A DNA stretch of 64,000 nt from Dama dama (lineage: Eukaryota > Chordata > Mammalia > Artiodactyla > Cervidae): contig NW_026870963.1 in assembly GCF_033118175.1 (NCBI RefSeq), positions 992,001 through 1,056,000 on the forward strand, read 5' to 3'. A program made the translations under genes and the position numbers. Below, piece by piece: positions 34,512-48,700 of this stretch (the stretch's first letter is position 1; each line of letters opens with the position of its first letter). The notes beneath the pieces were generated by a model. The model had not been told where the DNA came from, did no database searches, and was given only the letters and a program-made list of their open reading frames with translations.

Positions 34512-37500
34512 GAGCATGAAACGGTCTGAAAAACAGGAGCAGCATGAAACAGTGTTCAAAAACATGAAGAGCCTGAAAAGGTGTGAAATATATGAAGAGC
34601 TTCAAAAATTGTGAAAAATATGAGGAGCATGAAACGGTCTGAAAAAATGGAGGAGCATGAAGCGGTGTTGAAAAACATGAAGAGCCTGAAAAGGTGTGAA
34701 AAATATGAAGAGCTTCAAAAGGTGTCAAAATTACGAGGAGCATTAAACTGTCTGAAAAGTAGAAGCAGCATGAAACAGTGTTCAAAAACATGAAGAGCCT
34801 GAAAAGGCGTGAAATATATGAAGAGCTTCAAAAAGTGTGAAAAATATGAGGAGCATGAAACGGTCTGAAAAAATGGAGGAGCATGAAGCGGTGTTGAAAA
34901 ACATGAAGAGACTGAAATGATGTGAAAAATATGAAGAGCTTCAAAAAGTGTGAAAAATATGAGGAGCATGAAACGGTCTGAAAAAATGGAGGAGCATGAA
35001 GCTTTGTTGAAAAACATGAAGAGCCTGAAAACGTAGGAAATATACGAAGAGCTTCAAAAGGTGTCAAAAATATGAGGAGCATGAAACGGTCTGAAAAATA
35101 GGAGGAGCATGAAGTGGTGTTGAAAAACATGAAGAGCCAGAAAAGGTGTGAAATATATGAAGAGCTTCAAAAGGTGTCAAAAATATGAGGAGCATGAAAC
35201 GTTCTGAAATATAGGAGGAGCATGAAACGGTGTTCAAAAACATGAAGTGCCTGAAAAGCTGTGAAAAATATGAAGAGCTTCAAAAGGTTTAAAAAATATG
35301 AAGAGCTTCAAAAGCTGTGAAATAGATGAGGAGAATGAAACGGTGTGAAAAATAGGAGGAGCATGAAGCGGTGTTCAAAAACATGAAGAGCCTGAAAAGG
35401 TGTGAAATATATGAAGAGATTCAAAAGGTGTCAAAAATATGAGGAGCATGAAACGCTCTGAAAAAGAGGAGGATCATGAAGCGGTGTTGAAAAACATGAA
35501 AAGCCTCAAAAGGTGTGAAAAATATGAAGAGTTTCAAAAGGTGTCAAAAATATGAGGAGCATGAAACTGTCTGAAAAACAGGAAGAGCATGAAACCGTGT
35601 TCAAAAACATGAAGAGCCTGAAAAGGTGTGAAAAATATGAAGAGCTTCAAAAGGTGTGAAATACATGAGGAGCATGAAATGGTCTGAAAAATAGGAGGAG
35701 CATGAAGCGGTGTTGAAAAACATGAAGAGACTGAAAACGTGTGAATAATATGAAGAGCTTCAAAAGGTTTGAAAAATATGAAGAGAATCAAAAGGTGTGA
35801 AAAATATGAAGAGCTTCAGAAGGTGTCAAAAATGAGATGAGCATGAAACGGTTTAAAAAATAGGAGGAGCATGAAACGATCTGAAAAATAGGAGGAGCAT
35901 GAATTGGTGTTGAAAACATTAAGAGCATGAAAAGTTGTGAAAAATACAAAGAGCTTCAAAAGGTGTCAAAAATACGAGGCGCATGAAACGGTCTGAAAAA
36001 TAGGAGGGGCATGAAGTGGTGTTGAAAAACATGAAGAGCCTGAAAAGGAGTGAAAAATATGAAGAGCTTCAAAAGGTGTGAAATACATGAGGAGCATGAA
36101 ACGGTCTGAAAAATAGGAGGAGCATGAAGTGGTGTTGAAAAACATGAAGAGACTGAACACGTGTGAAAAATATGAAGAGCTTCAAAAGGTGTGAAATACA
36201 TGAGGAGCATGAAACGGTCTGAAAAATAGGAGGAGCATGAAGCGGTGTTTAAAAACATGAAGAGCCTGAAAAGGTGTGAAATATATGAAGAGATTCAAAA
36301 GGTGTCAAAAATATGAGGAGCATGAAATGGTCTGAAAAATCTGAGGATCATGAAGTGGTTGTGAAAAACATGTAAAGCCTGAAAAGGTGTGAAAAATATG
36401 AAGAGCTTCAAAAGTTGTCAAATATATGAGGAGCATGAAACGGTCTGAAAAATAGGAGGATCCTGAAACCATGTTCTAAAACATGAAGGGCCTGAAAATG
36501 TGTGAAATATATGAAGATCCTCAAAACGTGTCAAAAATATGAGGAGCATGAAACGGTCTGAAAAATAGGAGGAGCATGAAGCGATGTTGAAAAACATTTA
36601 GAGACTGAAAAAGTGTGAAAAATAAGAAGAGTTTCAAAAGGTGTGAAAAATATGAAGAGATTCAAAGGTGTCAAAAATATGAGGAGCATGAAACGGTCTG
36701 AAAAATAGGAGGAGCATGCAACGGTGTTCAAAAACATGAAGAGCCTTAAAAGGTGTGAAAAATATGAAAAGTTTCAATAGGTGTGAAAAATATGAGGAGT
36801 ATGAATCGGTTTGAAAAATAGGAGGAGCATGAAATGGTGTTCAAAAACATGAAGAGCCTGAAAAGAGGTAAAAAATCTGAAGAGCTTCAAAAGGTGTCAA
36901 ATATATGAGGAGCATGAAACGGTCTGAAAATATGAGGACCATGAAGCGGTGCTCTAAAACATGAGGAGCCTGAAAAGATGTGAAATATATGAAGAGCTTC
37001 AAAATGTGTGAAAAATATGAGGAGAATTACAAGATCTGAAAAATAGGAGGAGCATGAAGAAGTGTTGAATAACATGAAGAGCCTGAAAAGATGTGAAAAA
37101 CATGAAGAGCCTGAAAAGGTGTGAAATATATGAAGAGCTTCAAAAAGTATGAAAAATATGAGGAGCATGAAACCTTCTGAAAAATTGGAGGAGCATGAAG
37201 CGGTGTTGAAAAACATGAAGTGCCTGAAAAGGTGTGAAAAACATGAAGAGCCTGAAAAGGTGTGAAATATATGAAGAGCTTCAAAAAGTATGAAAAATAT
37301 GAGGAGCATGAAACCTTCTGAAAAATTGGAGGAGCATGAAGCGGTGTTGAAAAACATGAAGAGACTGAAATGATGTGAAAAATATGAAGAGCTTCAAAAG
37401 GTGTCAAAAATATGGGGACCATGAAACGGTCTGAAAAATAGGAGGAGCATGAAGTGGTGTTGAAAAACATGAAGAGCCTGAAAAGGTGTGAAAAATATGA

Positions 37501-38798
37501 AGAGCTTCAAAAGGTGTCAAAAATATGAGGAGCTTCTAACTGTCTGAAAAATAGGAGAAGCATGAAGTGGTGTTGAAAAACATGAAGAGCCTGAAGAAGT
37601 ATGAAATATATGAAGAGTTTCAAAAGGTGTCAAAAAGATGAGGAGGATGAAACGGTCTGAAAAATAGGAGGAGCATGAAGCGGTGTTGAAAAACATGAAG
37701 AACCTGAAAAGGTGTGAAAAATATGAAGAGCTACAAAAGGTGTCAAAAATATGAAAAGCTTCAAAAGGTGTCAAAAATGAGATGAGCATCAAAAGGTCTG
37801 AAAAATAGGAAGAGCATGGAGTGGTGTTGAAAAACATGAAGAGTTTTAAAAAAGGGTGAAATATATGAAGAGTTTCAAAAGGTGTGAAAAATATGGGGAG
37901 CTTCAAAAGGTGTCAAAATATGAGGAGCATGAAACGGTCTGAAAAAAAGGAGGAGCATGAAACAGCATTCAAAACATGAAGAGCTTGAAAAGGTGTGAAA
38001 TATATGAAGAGCTTCAAAAGGTGTGAAATACATGAGGAACACGAAACGGTTTGAAAAATAGGAGGAGGTTGAAGAGGTGTTCAAAAACATGAAGAGCCTG
38101 AAAAGGTGTGAAAAATATGAAGATCTTCAAAATGTGTCAAATATATGAGGAGCATGAAACGGTCTGAAAAATAGGAGGAGCATGAAACGGTGTTCAAATA
38201 CATGAAGAGCCTGAAAAGGTGTGAAAAATATGAAGAGCTTCAAAAGGTGTGAAAAATATGAAGAGCTTCAAAATCTGTAAAAAATGAGATGAGCATGAAA
38301 TGGTGTGAAAAATAGGAGGAGCATGAAGCGGTGTTGAAAAACATGAAGAACCTGAAAAGGTGTGAAAAATATGAAGAGCTTCAAAAGGTCTCAAAAATAA
38401 AAGGAGCATGAAATGGTCTGAAAAAGAGAAGGAGCATGAAGCGGTGTTGAAAAACATGAAGAGCCTGAAAAGGTGTGAAAAATATAAAGAGCTTCAAAAG
38501 GTGTGAAATACATGAGGAGCATGAAACGGTCTGAAAAATAGGAGGATCATGAAGCGGTGTTCAAAAACATGAAGAGCCTGAAAAGCTGTGAAAAATATGA
38601 AGAGCTTCAAAAGGTGTGAAAAATATGAAGAGCTTCAAAAAGTGTGAAAAATATGAAGAGCTTCAAAAGGTGTCAAAAATGAGATGAGCATGAAAAGGTC
38701 TGAAAAATAGGAAGAGCATGAAGTGGTGTTGAAAAACATGAAGAGCCTGAAAAAGTGTGAAATATATGAAGAGCTTCAAAAGGGGTGAAAAATATGGG
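34484..38798 (+). repeat. D-family HOR, copy 1 (4,315 bp)
   Basis: The first of two full copies; the next starts exactly 4,315 bp later. Family marks near the left end are gaaaaaatggaggagc, gagactgaaatgatgtg and atgaagctttgttg. Near the right end they are gtgaaaaatatggggagc and gaaaaaaaggagg. A 141-bp tandem pair lies at 37,095-37,376. It differs from copy 2 at very few places, for example caaaaagtgtg against caaaaggtgtg near 38,640 and 42,955. Confidence 0.93.
37095..37376 (+). repeat. 141-bp tandem pair inside D copy 1
   Basis: A five-subunit unit with two type 1 subunits, marked by caaaaagtatgaaaaatatg and gaaaccttctg, starts at 37,095 and again at 37,236. D copy 2 has the same pair at 41,410 and 41,551. 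The shortened D copies at 45,794 and 49,346 have this unit only once (about 48,400-48,530 and 51,450-51,580), so one of the two states arose after the family began to spread. Confidence 0.82.
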
Positions 38799-41700
38799 GA
38801 GCTTCAAAAGGTGTCAAAAATATGAGGAGCATGAAACGGTCTGAAAAATAGGAGCAGCATGAAACAGTGTTCAAAAACATGAAGAGCCTGAAAAGGTGTG
38901 AAATATATGAAGAGCTTCAAAAATTGTGAAAAATATGAGGAGCATGAAACGGTCTGAAAAAATGGAGGAGCATGAAGCGGTGTTGAAAAACATGAAGAGC
39001 CTGAAAAGGTGTGAAAAATATGAAGAGCTTCAAAAGGTGTCAAAATTACGAGGAGCATTAAACTGTCTGAAAAGTAGAAGCAGCATGAAACAGTGTTCAA
39101 AAACATGAAGAGCCTGAAAAGGCGTGAAATATATGAAGAGCTTCAAAAAGTGTGAAAAATATGAGGAGCATGAAACGGTCTGAAAAAATGGAGGAGCATG
39201 AAGCGGTGTTGAAAAACATGAAGAGACTGAAATGATGTGAAAAATATGAAGAGCTTCAAAAAGTGTGAAAAATATGAGGAGCATGAAACGGTCTGAAAAA
39301 ATGGAGGAGCATGAAGCTTTGTTGAAAAACATGAAGAGCCTGAAAACGTAGGAAATATACGAAGAGCTTCAAAAGGTGTCAAAAATATGAGGAGCATGAA
39401 ACGGTCTGAAAAATAGGAGGAGCATGAAGTGGTGTTGAAAAACATGAAGAGCCAGAAAAGGTGTGAAATATATGAAGAGCTTCAAAAGGTGTCAAAAATA
39501 TGAGGAGCATGAAACGTTCTGAAATATAGGAGGAGCATGAAACGGTGTTCAAAAACATGAAGTGCCTGAAAAGCTGTGAAAAATATGAAGAGCTTCAAAA
39601 GGTTTAAAAAATATGAAGAGCTTCAAAAGCTGTGAAATAGATGAGGAGAATGAAACGGTGTGAAAAATAGGAGGAGCATGAAGCGGTGTTCAAAAACATG
39701 AAGAGCCTGAAAAGGTGTGAAATATATGAAGAGATTCAAAAGGTGTCAAAAATATGAGGAGCATGAAACGCTCTGAAAAAGAGGAGGATCATGAAGCGGT
39801 GTTGAAAAACATGAAAAGCCTCAAAAGGTGTGAAAAATATGAAGAGTTTCAAAAGGTGTCAAAAATATGAGGAGCATGAAACTGTCTGAAAAACAGGAAG
39901 AGCATGAAACCGTGTTCAAAAACATGAAGAGCCTGAAAAGGTGTGAAAAATATGAAGAGCTTCAAAAGGTGTGAAATACATGAGGAGCATGAAATGGTCT
40001 GAAAAATAGGAGGAGCATGAAGCGGTGTTGAAAAACATGAAGAGACTGAAAACGTGTGAATAATATGAAGAGCTTCAAAAGGTTTGAAAAATATGAAGAG
40101 AATCAAAAGGTGTGAAAAATATGAAGAGCTTCAGAAGGTGTCAAAAATGAGATGAGCATGAAACGGTTTAAAAAATAGGAGGAGCATGAAACGATCTGAA
40201 AAATAGGAGGAGCATGAATTGGTGTTGAAAACATTAAGAGCATGAAAAGTTGTGAAAAATACAAAGAGCTTCAAAAGGTGTCAAAAATACGAGGCGCATG
40301 AAACGGTCTGAAAAATAGGAGGGGCATGAAGTGGTGTTGAAAAACATGAAGAGCCTGAAAAGGAGTGAAAAATATGAAGAGCTTCAAAAGGTGTGAAATA
40401 CATGAGGAGCATGAAACGGTCTGAAAAATAGGAGGAGCATGAAGTGGTGTTGAAAAACATGAAGAGACTGAACACGTGTGAAAAATATGAAGAGCTTCAA
40501 AAGGTGTGAAATACATGAGGAGCATGAAACGGTCTGAAAAATAGGAGGAGCATGAAGCGGTGTTTAAAAACATGAAGAGCCTGAAAAGGTGTGAAATATA
40601 TGAAGAGATTCAAAAGGTGTCAAAAATATGAGGAGCATGAAATGGTCTGAAAAATCTGAGGATCATGAAGTGGTTGTGAAAAACATGTAAAGCCTGAAAA
40701 GGTGTGAAAAATATGAAGAGCTTCAAAAGTTGTCAAATATATGAGGAGCATGAAACGGTCTGAAAAATAGGAGGATCCTGAAACCATGTTCTAAAACATG
40801 AAGGGCCTGAAAATGTGTGAAATATATGAAGATCCTCAAAACGTGTCAAAAATATGAGGAGCATGAAACGGTCTGAAAAATAGGAGGAGCATGAAGCGAT
40901 GTTGAAAAACATTTAGAGACTGAAAAAGTGTGAAAAATAAGAAGAGTTTCAAAAGGTGTGAAAAATATGAAGAGATTCAAAGGTGTCAAAAATATGAGGA
41001 GCATGAAACGGTCTGAAAAATAGGAGGAGCATGCAACGGTGTTCAAAAACATGAAGAGCCTTAAAAGGTGTGAAAAATATGAAAAGTTTCAATAGGTGTG
41101 AAAAATATGAGGAGTATGAATCGGTTTGAAAAATAGGAGGAGCATGAAATGGTGTTCAAAAACATGAAGAGCCTGAAAAGAGGTAAAAAATCTGAAGAGC
41201 TTCAAAAGGTGTCAAATATATGAGGAGCATGAAACGGTCTGAAAATATGAGGACCATGAAGCGGTGCTCTAAAACATGAGGAGCCTGAAAAGATGTGAAA
41301 TATATGAAGAGCTTCAAAATGTGTGAAAAATATGAGGAGAATTACAAGATCTGAAAAATAGGAGGAGCATGAAGAAGTGTTGAATAACATGAAGAGCCTG
41401 AAAAGATGTGAAAAACATGAAGAGCCTGAAAAGGTGTGAAATATATGAAGAGCTTCAAAAAGTATGAAAAATATGAGGAGCATGAAACCTTCTGAAAAAT
41501 TGGAGGAGCATGAAGCGGTGTTGAAAAACATGAAGTGCCTGAAAAGGTGTGAAAAACATGAAGAGCCTGAAAAGGTGTGAAATATATGAAGAGCTTCAAA
41601 AAGTATGAAAAATATGAGGAGCATGAAACCTTCTGAAAAATTGGAGGAGCATGAAGCGGTGTTGAAAAACATGAAGAGACTGAAATGATGTGAAAAATAT

Positions 41701-43113
41701 GAAGAGCTTCAAAAGGTGTCAAAAATATGGGGACCATGAAACGGTCTGAAAAATAGGAGGAGCATGAAGTGGTGTTGAAAAACATGAAGAGCCTGAAAAG
41801 GTGTGAAAAATATGAAGAGCTTCAAAAGGTGTCAAAAATATGAGGAGCTTCTAACTGTCTGAAAAATAGGAGAAGCATGAAGTGGTGTTGAAAAACATGA
41901 AGAGCCTGAAGAAGTATGAAATATATGAAGAGTTTCAAAAGGTGTCAAAAAGATGAGGAGGATGAAACGGTCTGAAAAATAGGAGGAGCATGAAGCGGTG
42001 TTGAAAAACATGAAGAACCTGAAAAGGTGTGAAAAATATGAAGAGCTACAAAAGGTGTCAAAAATATGAAAAGCTTCAAAAGGTGTCAAAAATGAGATGA
42101 GCATCAAAAGGTCTGAAAAATAGGAAGAGCATGGAGTGGTGTTGAAAAACATGAAGAGTTTTAAAAAAGGGTGAAATATATGAAGAGTTTCAAAAGGTGT
42201 GAAAAATATGGGGAGCTTCAAAAGGTGTCAAAATATGAGGAGCATGAAACGGTCTGAAAAAAAGGAGGAGCATGAAACAGCATTCAAAACATGAAGAGCT
42301 TGAAAAGGTGTGAAATATATGAAGAGCTTCAAAAGGTGTGAAATACATGAGGAACACGAAACGGTTTGAAAAATAGGAGGAGGTTGAAGAGGTGTTCAAA
42401 AACATGAAGAGCCTGAAAAGGTGTGAAAAATATGAAGATCTTCAAAATGTGTCAAATATATGAGGAGCATGAAACGGTCTGAAAAATAGGAGGAGCATGA
42501 AACGGTGTTCAAATACATGAAGAGCCTGAAAAGGTGTGAAAAATATGAAGAGCTTCAAAAGGTGTGAAAAATATGAAGAGCTTCAAAATCTGTAAAAAAT
42601 GAGATGAGCATGAAATGGTGTGAAAAATAGGAGGAGCATGAAGCGGTGTTGAAAAACATGAAGAACCTGAAAAGGTGTGAAAAATATGAAGAGCTTCAAA
42701 AGGTCTCAAAAATAAAAGGAGCATGAAATGGTCTGAAAAAGAGAAGGAGCATGAAGCGGTGTTGAAAAACATGAAGAGCCTGAAAAGGTGTGAAAAATAT
42801 AAAGAGCTTCAAAAGGTGTGAAATACATGAGGAGCATGAAACGGTCTGAAAAATAGGAGGATCATGAAGCGGTGTTCAAAAACATGAAGAGCCTGAAAAG
42901 CTGTGAAAAATATGAAGAGCTTCAAAAGGTGTGAAAAATATGAAGAGCTTCAAAAGGTGTGAAAAATATGAAGAGCTTCAAAAGGTGTCAAAAATGAGAT
43001 GAGCATGAAAAGGTCTGAAAAATAGAAAGAGCATGAAGTGGTGTTGAAAATCATGAAGATCCTGAAAAAGTGTGAAATATATGAAGAGCTTCAAAAGGGG
43101 TGAAAAATATGGG
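38799..43113 (+). repeat. D-family HOR, copy 2 (4,315 bp)
   Basis: Nearly identical to copy 1 over the full length, including the 141-bp tandem pair. It differs by single bases such as aatagaaagagc (about 43,021) against aataggaagagc, and gaaaatcatgaagatcctg (about 43,046) against gaaaaacatgaagagcctg. Confidence 0.93.
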
Positions 43114-44861
43114 GAGCTTCAAAAGGTGTCAAAAATATGAGGAGCATGAAACGGTCTGAAAAATAGGAGCAGCATGAAACAGTGTTCAAAAACATGAAGA
43201 GCCTGAAAAGGTGTGAAATATATGAAGAGCTTCAAAAATTGTGAAAAATATGAGGAGCATGAAACGGTCTGAAAAAATGGAGGAGCATGAAGCGGTGTTG
43301 AAAAACATGAAGAGCCTGAAAAGGTGTGAAAAATATGAAGAGCTTCAAAAGGTGTCAAAATTACGAGGAGCATTAAACTGTCTGAAAAATAGAAGCAGCA
43401 TGAAACAGTGTTCAAAAACATGAAGAGCCTGAAAAGGCGTGAAATATATGAAGAGCTTCAAAAAGTGTGAAAAATATGAGGAGCAAGAAACGGTCTGAAA
43501 AAATGGAGGAGCATGAAGCTTTGTTGAAAAACATGAAGAGCCTGAAAACGTAGGAAATATACGAAGAGCTTCAAAAGGTGTCAAAAATATGAGGAGCATG
43601 AAACGGTCTGAAAAATAGGAGGAGCATGAAGTGGTGTTGAAAAACATGAAGAGCCAGAAAAGGTGTGAAATATATGAAGAGCTTCAAAAGGTGTCAAAAA
43701 TATGAGGAGCATGAAACGTTCTGAAAAATAGGAGGAGCATGAAACGGTGTTCAAAAACATGAAGTGCCTGAAAAGCTGTGAAAAATATGAAGAGCTTCAA
43801 AAGGTTTAAAAAATATGAAGAGCTTCAAAAGCTGTGAAATAGATGAGGAGCATGAAACGGTGTGAAAAATAGGAGGAGCATGAAGCGGTGTTCAAAAACA
43901 TGAAGAGCCTGAAAAGGTGTGAAATATATGAAGAGATTCAAAAGGTGTCAAAAATATGAAAAGCTTCAAAAGGTGTCAAAATATGAGGAGCATGAAACGG
44001 TCTGAAAAAAAGGAGGAGCATGAAACAGCATTCAAAACATGAAGAGCTTGAAAAGGTGTGAAATATATGAAGAGCTTCAAAAGGTGTGAAATACATGAGG
44101 AACACGAAACGGTTTGAAAAATAGGAGGAGGTTGAAGAGGTGTTCAAAAACATGAAGAGCCTGAAAAGGTGTGAAAAATATGAAGATCTTCAAAATGTGT
44201 CAAATATATGAGGAGCATGAAACGGTCTGAAAAATAGGAGGAGCATGAAACGGTGTTCAAATACATGAAGAGCCTGAAAAGGTGTGAAAAATATGAAGAG
44301 CTTCAAAAGGTGTGAAAAATATGAAGAGCTTCAAAATCTGTAAAAAATGAGATGAGCATGAAATGGTGTGAAAAATAGGAGGAGCATGAAGCGGTGTTGA
44401 AAAACATGAAGAACCTGAAAAGGTGTGAAAAATATGAAGAGCTTCAAAAGGTCTCAAAAATAAAAGGAGCATGAAATGGTCTGAAAAAGAGAAGGAGCAT
44501 GAAGCGGTGTTGAAAAACATGAAGAGCCTGAAAAGGTGTGAAAAATATAAAGAGCTTCAAAAGGTGTGAAATACATGAGGAGCATGAAACGGTCTGAAAA
44601 ATAGGAGGATCATGAAGCGGTGTTCAAAAACATGAAGAGCCTGAAAAGCTGTGAAAAATATGAAGAGCTTCAAAAGGTGTGAAAAATATGAAGAGCTTCA
44701 AAAGGTGTGAAAAATATGAAGAGCTTCAAAAGGTGTCAAAAATGAGATGAGCATGAAAAGGTCTGAAAAATAGGAAGAGCATGAAGTGGTGTTGAAAAAC
44801 ATGAAGAGCCTGAAAAAGTGTGAAATATATGAAGAGCTTCAAAAGGGGTGAAAAATATGGG
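43114..44861 (+). repeat. D-family HOR, shortened copy 3 (1,748 bp)
   Basis: The head of the D unit (about 43,114-43,956) is fused directly to its tail (about 43,957-44,861, matching 42,209-43,113). The middle, about 2.5 kb, is missing. One further unit, with gaaatgatgtg, is missing from the head. The fusion lies at caaaaatatgaaaagcttc, inside shared subunit sequence. Confidence 0.9.
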
Positions 44862-45793
44862 GAGCTTCAAAAGGTGTCAAAAATATGAGGAGCATGAAAC
44901 GGTCTGAAAAATAGGAGCAGCATGAAACAGTGTTCAAAAACATGAAGAGCCTGAAAAGGTGTGAAATATATGAAGAGCTTCAAAAATTGTGAAAAATATG
45001 AGGAGCATGAAACGGTCTGAAAAAATGGAGGAGCATGAAGCGGTGTTGAAAAACATGAAGAGCCTGAAAAGGTGTGAAAAATATGAAGAGCTTCAAAAGG
45101 TGTCAAAATTACGAGGAGCATTAAACTGTCTGAAAAATAGAAGCAGCATGAAACAGTGTTCAAAAACATGAAGAGCCTGAAAAGGCGTGAAATATATGAA
45201 GAGCTTCAAAAAGTGTGAAAAATATGAGGAGCATGAAACGGTCTGAAAAAATGGAGGAGCATGAAGCGGTGTTGAAAAACATGAAGAGACTGAAATGATG
45301 TGAAAAATATGAAGAGCTTCAAAAAGTGTGAAAAATATGAGGAGCATGAAACGGTCTGAAAAAATGGAGGAGCATGAAGCTTTGTTGAAAAACATGAAGA
45401 GCCTGAAAACGTAGGAAATATACGAAGAGCTTCAAAAGGTGTCAAAAATATGAGGAGCATGAAACGGTCTGAAAAATAGGAGGAGCATGAAGTGGTGTTG
45501 AAAAACATGAAGAGCCAGAAAAGGTGTGAAATATATGAAGAGCTTCAAAAGGTGTCAAAAATATGAGGAGCATGAAACGTTCTGAAAAATAGGAGGAGCA
45601 TGAAACGGTGTTCAAAAACATGAAGTGCCTGAAAAGCTGTGAAAAATATGAAGAGCTTCAAAAGGTTTAAAAAATATGAAGAGCTTCAAAAGCTGTGAAA
45701 TAGATGAGGAGCATGAAACGGTGTGAAAAATAGGAGGAGCATGAAGCGGTGTTCAAAAACATGAAGAGCCTGAAAAGGTGTGAAATATATGAA
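44862..45793 (+). repeat. D-family HOR, head-only copy 4 (932 bp)
   Basis: Only the first 932 bases of the D unit are present before the next head starts. 932 is eight 113-bp units plus one 28-bp subunit. The gaaatgatgtg unit missing from copy 3 is present here. Confidence 0.9.
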
Positions 45794-48700
45794 GAGATTC
45801 AAAAGGTGTCAAAAATATGAGGAGCATGAAACGGTCTGAAAAATAGGAGCAGCATGAAACAGTGTTCAAAAACATGAAGAGCCTGAAAAGGTGTGAAATA
45901 TATGAAGAGCTTCAAAAATTGTGAAAAATATGAGGAGCATGAAACGGTCTGAAAAAATGGAGGAGCATGAAGCGGTGTTGAAAAACATGAAGAGCCTGAA
46001 AAGGTGTGAAAAATATGAAGAGCTTCAAAAGGTGTCAAAATTACGAGGAGCATTAAACTGTCTGAAAAATAGAAGCAGCATGAAACAGTGTTCAAAAACA
46101 TGAAGAGCCTGAAAAGGCGTGAAATATATGAAGAGCTTCAAAAAGTGTGAAAAATATGAGGAGCATGAAACGGTCTGAAAAAATGGAAGAGCATGAAGCG
46201 GTGTTGAAAAACATGAAGAGACTGAAATGATGTGAAAAATATGAAGAGCTTCAAAAAGTGTGAAAAATATGAGGAGCATGAAACGGTCTGAAAAAATGGA
46301 GGAGCATGAAGCTTTGTTGAAAAACATGAAGAGCCTGAAAACGTAGGAAATATACGAAGAGCTTCAAAAGGTGTCAAAAATATGAGGAGCATGAAACGGT
46401 CTGAAAAATAGGAGGAGCATGAAGTGGTGTTGAAAAACATGAAGAGCCAGAAAAGGTGTGAAATATATGAAGAGCTTCAAAAGGTGTCAAAAATATGAGG
46501 AGCATGAAACGTTCTGAAAAATAGGAGGAGCATGAAACGGTGTTCAAAAACATGAAGTGCCTGAAAAGCTGTGAAAAATATGAAGAGCTTCAAAAGGTTT
46601 AAAAAATATGAAGAGCTTCAAAAGCTGTGAAATAGATGAGGAGCATGAAACGGTGTGAAAAATAGGAGGAGCATGAAGCGGTGTTCAAAAACATGAAGAG
46701 CCTGAAAAGGTGTGAAATATATGAAGAGATTCAAAAGGTGTCAAAAATATGAGGAGCATGAAACGCTCTGAAAAAGAGGAGGATCATGAAGCGGTGTTGA
46801 AAAACATGAAAAGCCTCAAAAGGTGTGAAAAATATGAAGAGTTTCAAAAGGTGTCAAAAATATGAGGAGCATGAAACTGTCTGAAAAACAGGAAGAGCAT
46901 GAAACCGTGTTCAAAAACATGAAGAGCCTGAAAAGGTGTGAAAAATATGAAGAGCTTCAAAAGGTGTGAAATACATGAGGAGCATGAAATGGTCTGAAAA
47001 ATAGGAGGAGCATGAAGCGGTGTTGAAAAACATGAAGAGACTGAAAACGTGTGAATAATATGAAGAGCTTCAAAAGGTTTGAAAAATATGAAGACAATCA
47101 AAAGGTGTGAAAAATATGACGAGCTTCAGAAGGTGTCAAAAATGAGATGAGCATGAAACGGTTTAAAAAATAGGAGGAGCATGAAACGATCTGAAAAATA
47201 GGAGGAGCATGAATTGGTGTTGAAAACATTAAGAGCATGAAAAGGTGTGAAAAATACAAAGAGCTTCAAAAGGTGTCAAAAATACGAGGCGCATGAAACG
47301 GTCTGAAAAATAGGAGGGGCATGAAGTGGTGTTGAAAAACATGAAGAGACTGAACACGTGTGAAAAATATGAAGAGCTTCAAAAGGTGTGAAATACATGA
47401 GGAGCATGAAACGGTCTGAAAAATAGGAGGAGCATGAAGCGGTGTTTAAAAACATGAAGAGCCTGAAAAGGTGTGAAATATATGAAGAGATTCAAAAGGT
47501 GTCAAAAATATGAGGAGCATGAAATGGTCTGAAAAATCTGAGGATCATGAAGTGGTTGTGAAAAACATGTAAAGCCTGAAAAGATGTGAAAAATATGAAG
47601 AGCTTCAAAAGTTGTCAAATATATGAGGAGCATGAAACGGTCTGAAAAATAGGAGGATCATGAAACCATGTTCTAAAACATGAAGGGCCTGAAAATGTGT
47701 GAAATATATGAAGATCCTCAAAACGTGTCAAAAATATGAGGAGCATGAAACGGTCTGAAAAATAGGCGGAGCATGAAGCGATGTTGAAAAACATTTAGAG
47801 ACTGAAAAAGTGTGAAAAATAAGAAGAGTTTCAAAAGGTGTGAAAAATATGAAGAGATTCAAAGGTGTCAAAAATATGAGGAGCATGAAACGGTCTGAAA
47901 AATAGGAGGAGCATGCAACGGTGTTCAAAAACATGAAGAGCCTTAAAAGGTGTGAAAAATATGAAAAGTTTCAATAGGTGTGAAAAATATGAGGAGTATG
48001 AATCGGTCTGAAAAATAGGAGGAGCATGAAACGGTGTTCAAAAACATGAAGAGCCTGAAAAGAGGTAAAAAATCTGAAGAGCTTCAAAAGGTGTCAAATA
48101 TATGAGGAGCATGAAACGGTCTGAAAATATGAGGACCATGAAGCGGTGCTCTAAAACATGAGGAGCCTGAAAAGATGTGAAATATATGAAGAGCTTCAAA
48201 ATGTGTGAAAAATATGAGGAGAATTACAAGGTCTGAAAAATAGGAGGAGCATGAAGAAGTGTTGAATAACATGAAGAGCCTGAAAAGATGTGAAAAATAT
48301 GAAGAGTTTCAAAAGGTGTCAAAAATATGAGGAGCATGAAACGGTGTGAAAAATAGGAGGAGCATGAATCGTTGTTGAAAAACATGAAGTGCCTGAAAAG
48401 GTGTGAAAAACATGAAGAGCCTGAAAACGTGTGAAATATATGAAGAGCTTTAAAAAGTATGAAAAATATGAGGAGCATGAAACCTTCTGAAAAATTGGAG
48501 GAGCATGAAGCGGTGTTGAAAAACATGAAGAGACTGAAATGATGTGAAAAATATGAAGAGCTTCAAAAGGTGTCAAAAATATGGGGACCATGAAACGGTC
48601 TGAAAAATAGGAGGAGCATGAAGTGGTGTTGAGAAACATGAAGAGCCTGAAAAGGTGTGAAAAATATGAAGAGCTTCAAAAGGTGTCAAAAATATGAGGA

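Noticed and set aside
34611..34793. Sense-strand open frame of 60 codons, Lys/Glu-rich and coiled-coil-like, repeated at 38,926, 43,241, 44,989 and 45,921.
   Set aside because: It is repeated only because the D-family head is repeated. It opens through a few local changes (such as ttacgagg for tatgagg) that remove the usual TGA. Its charged look follows from the GA-rich strand.
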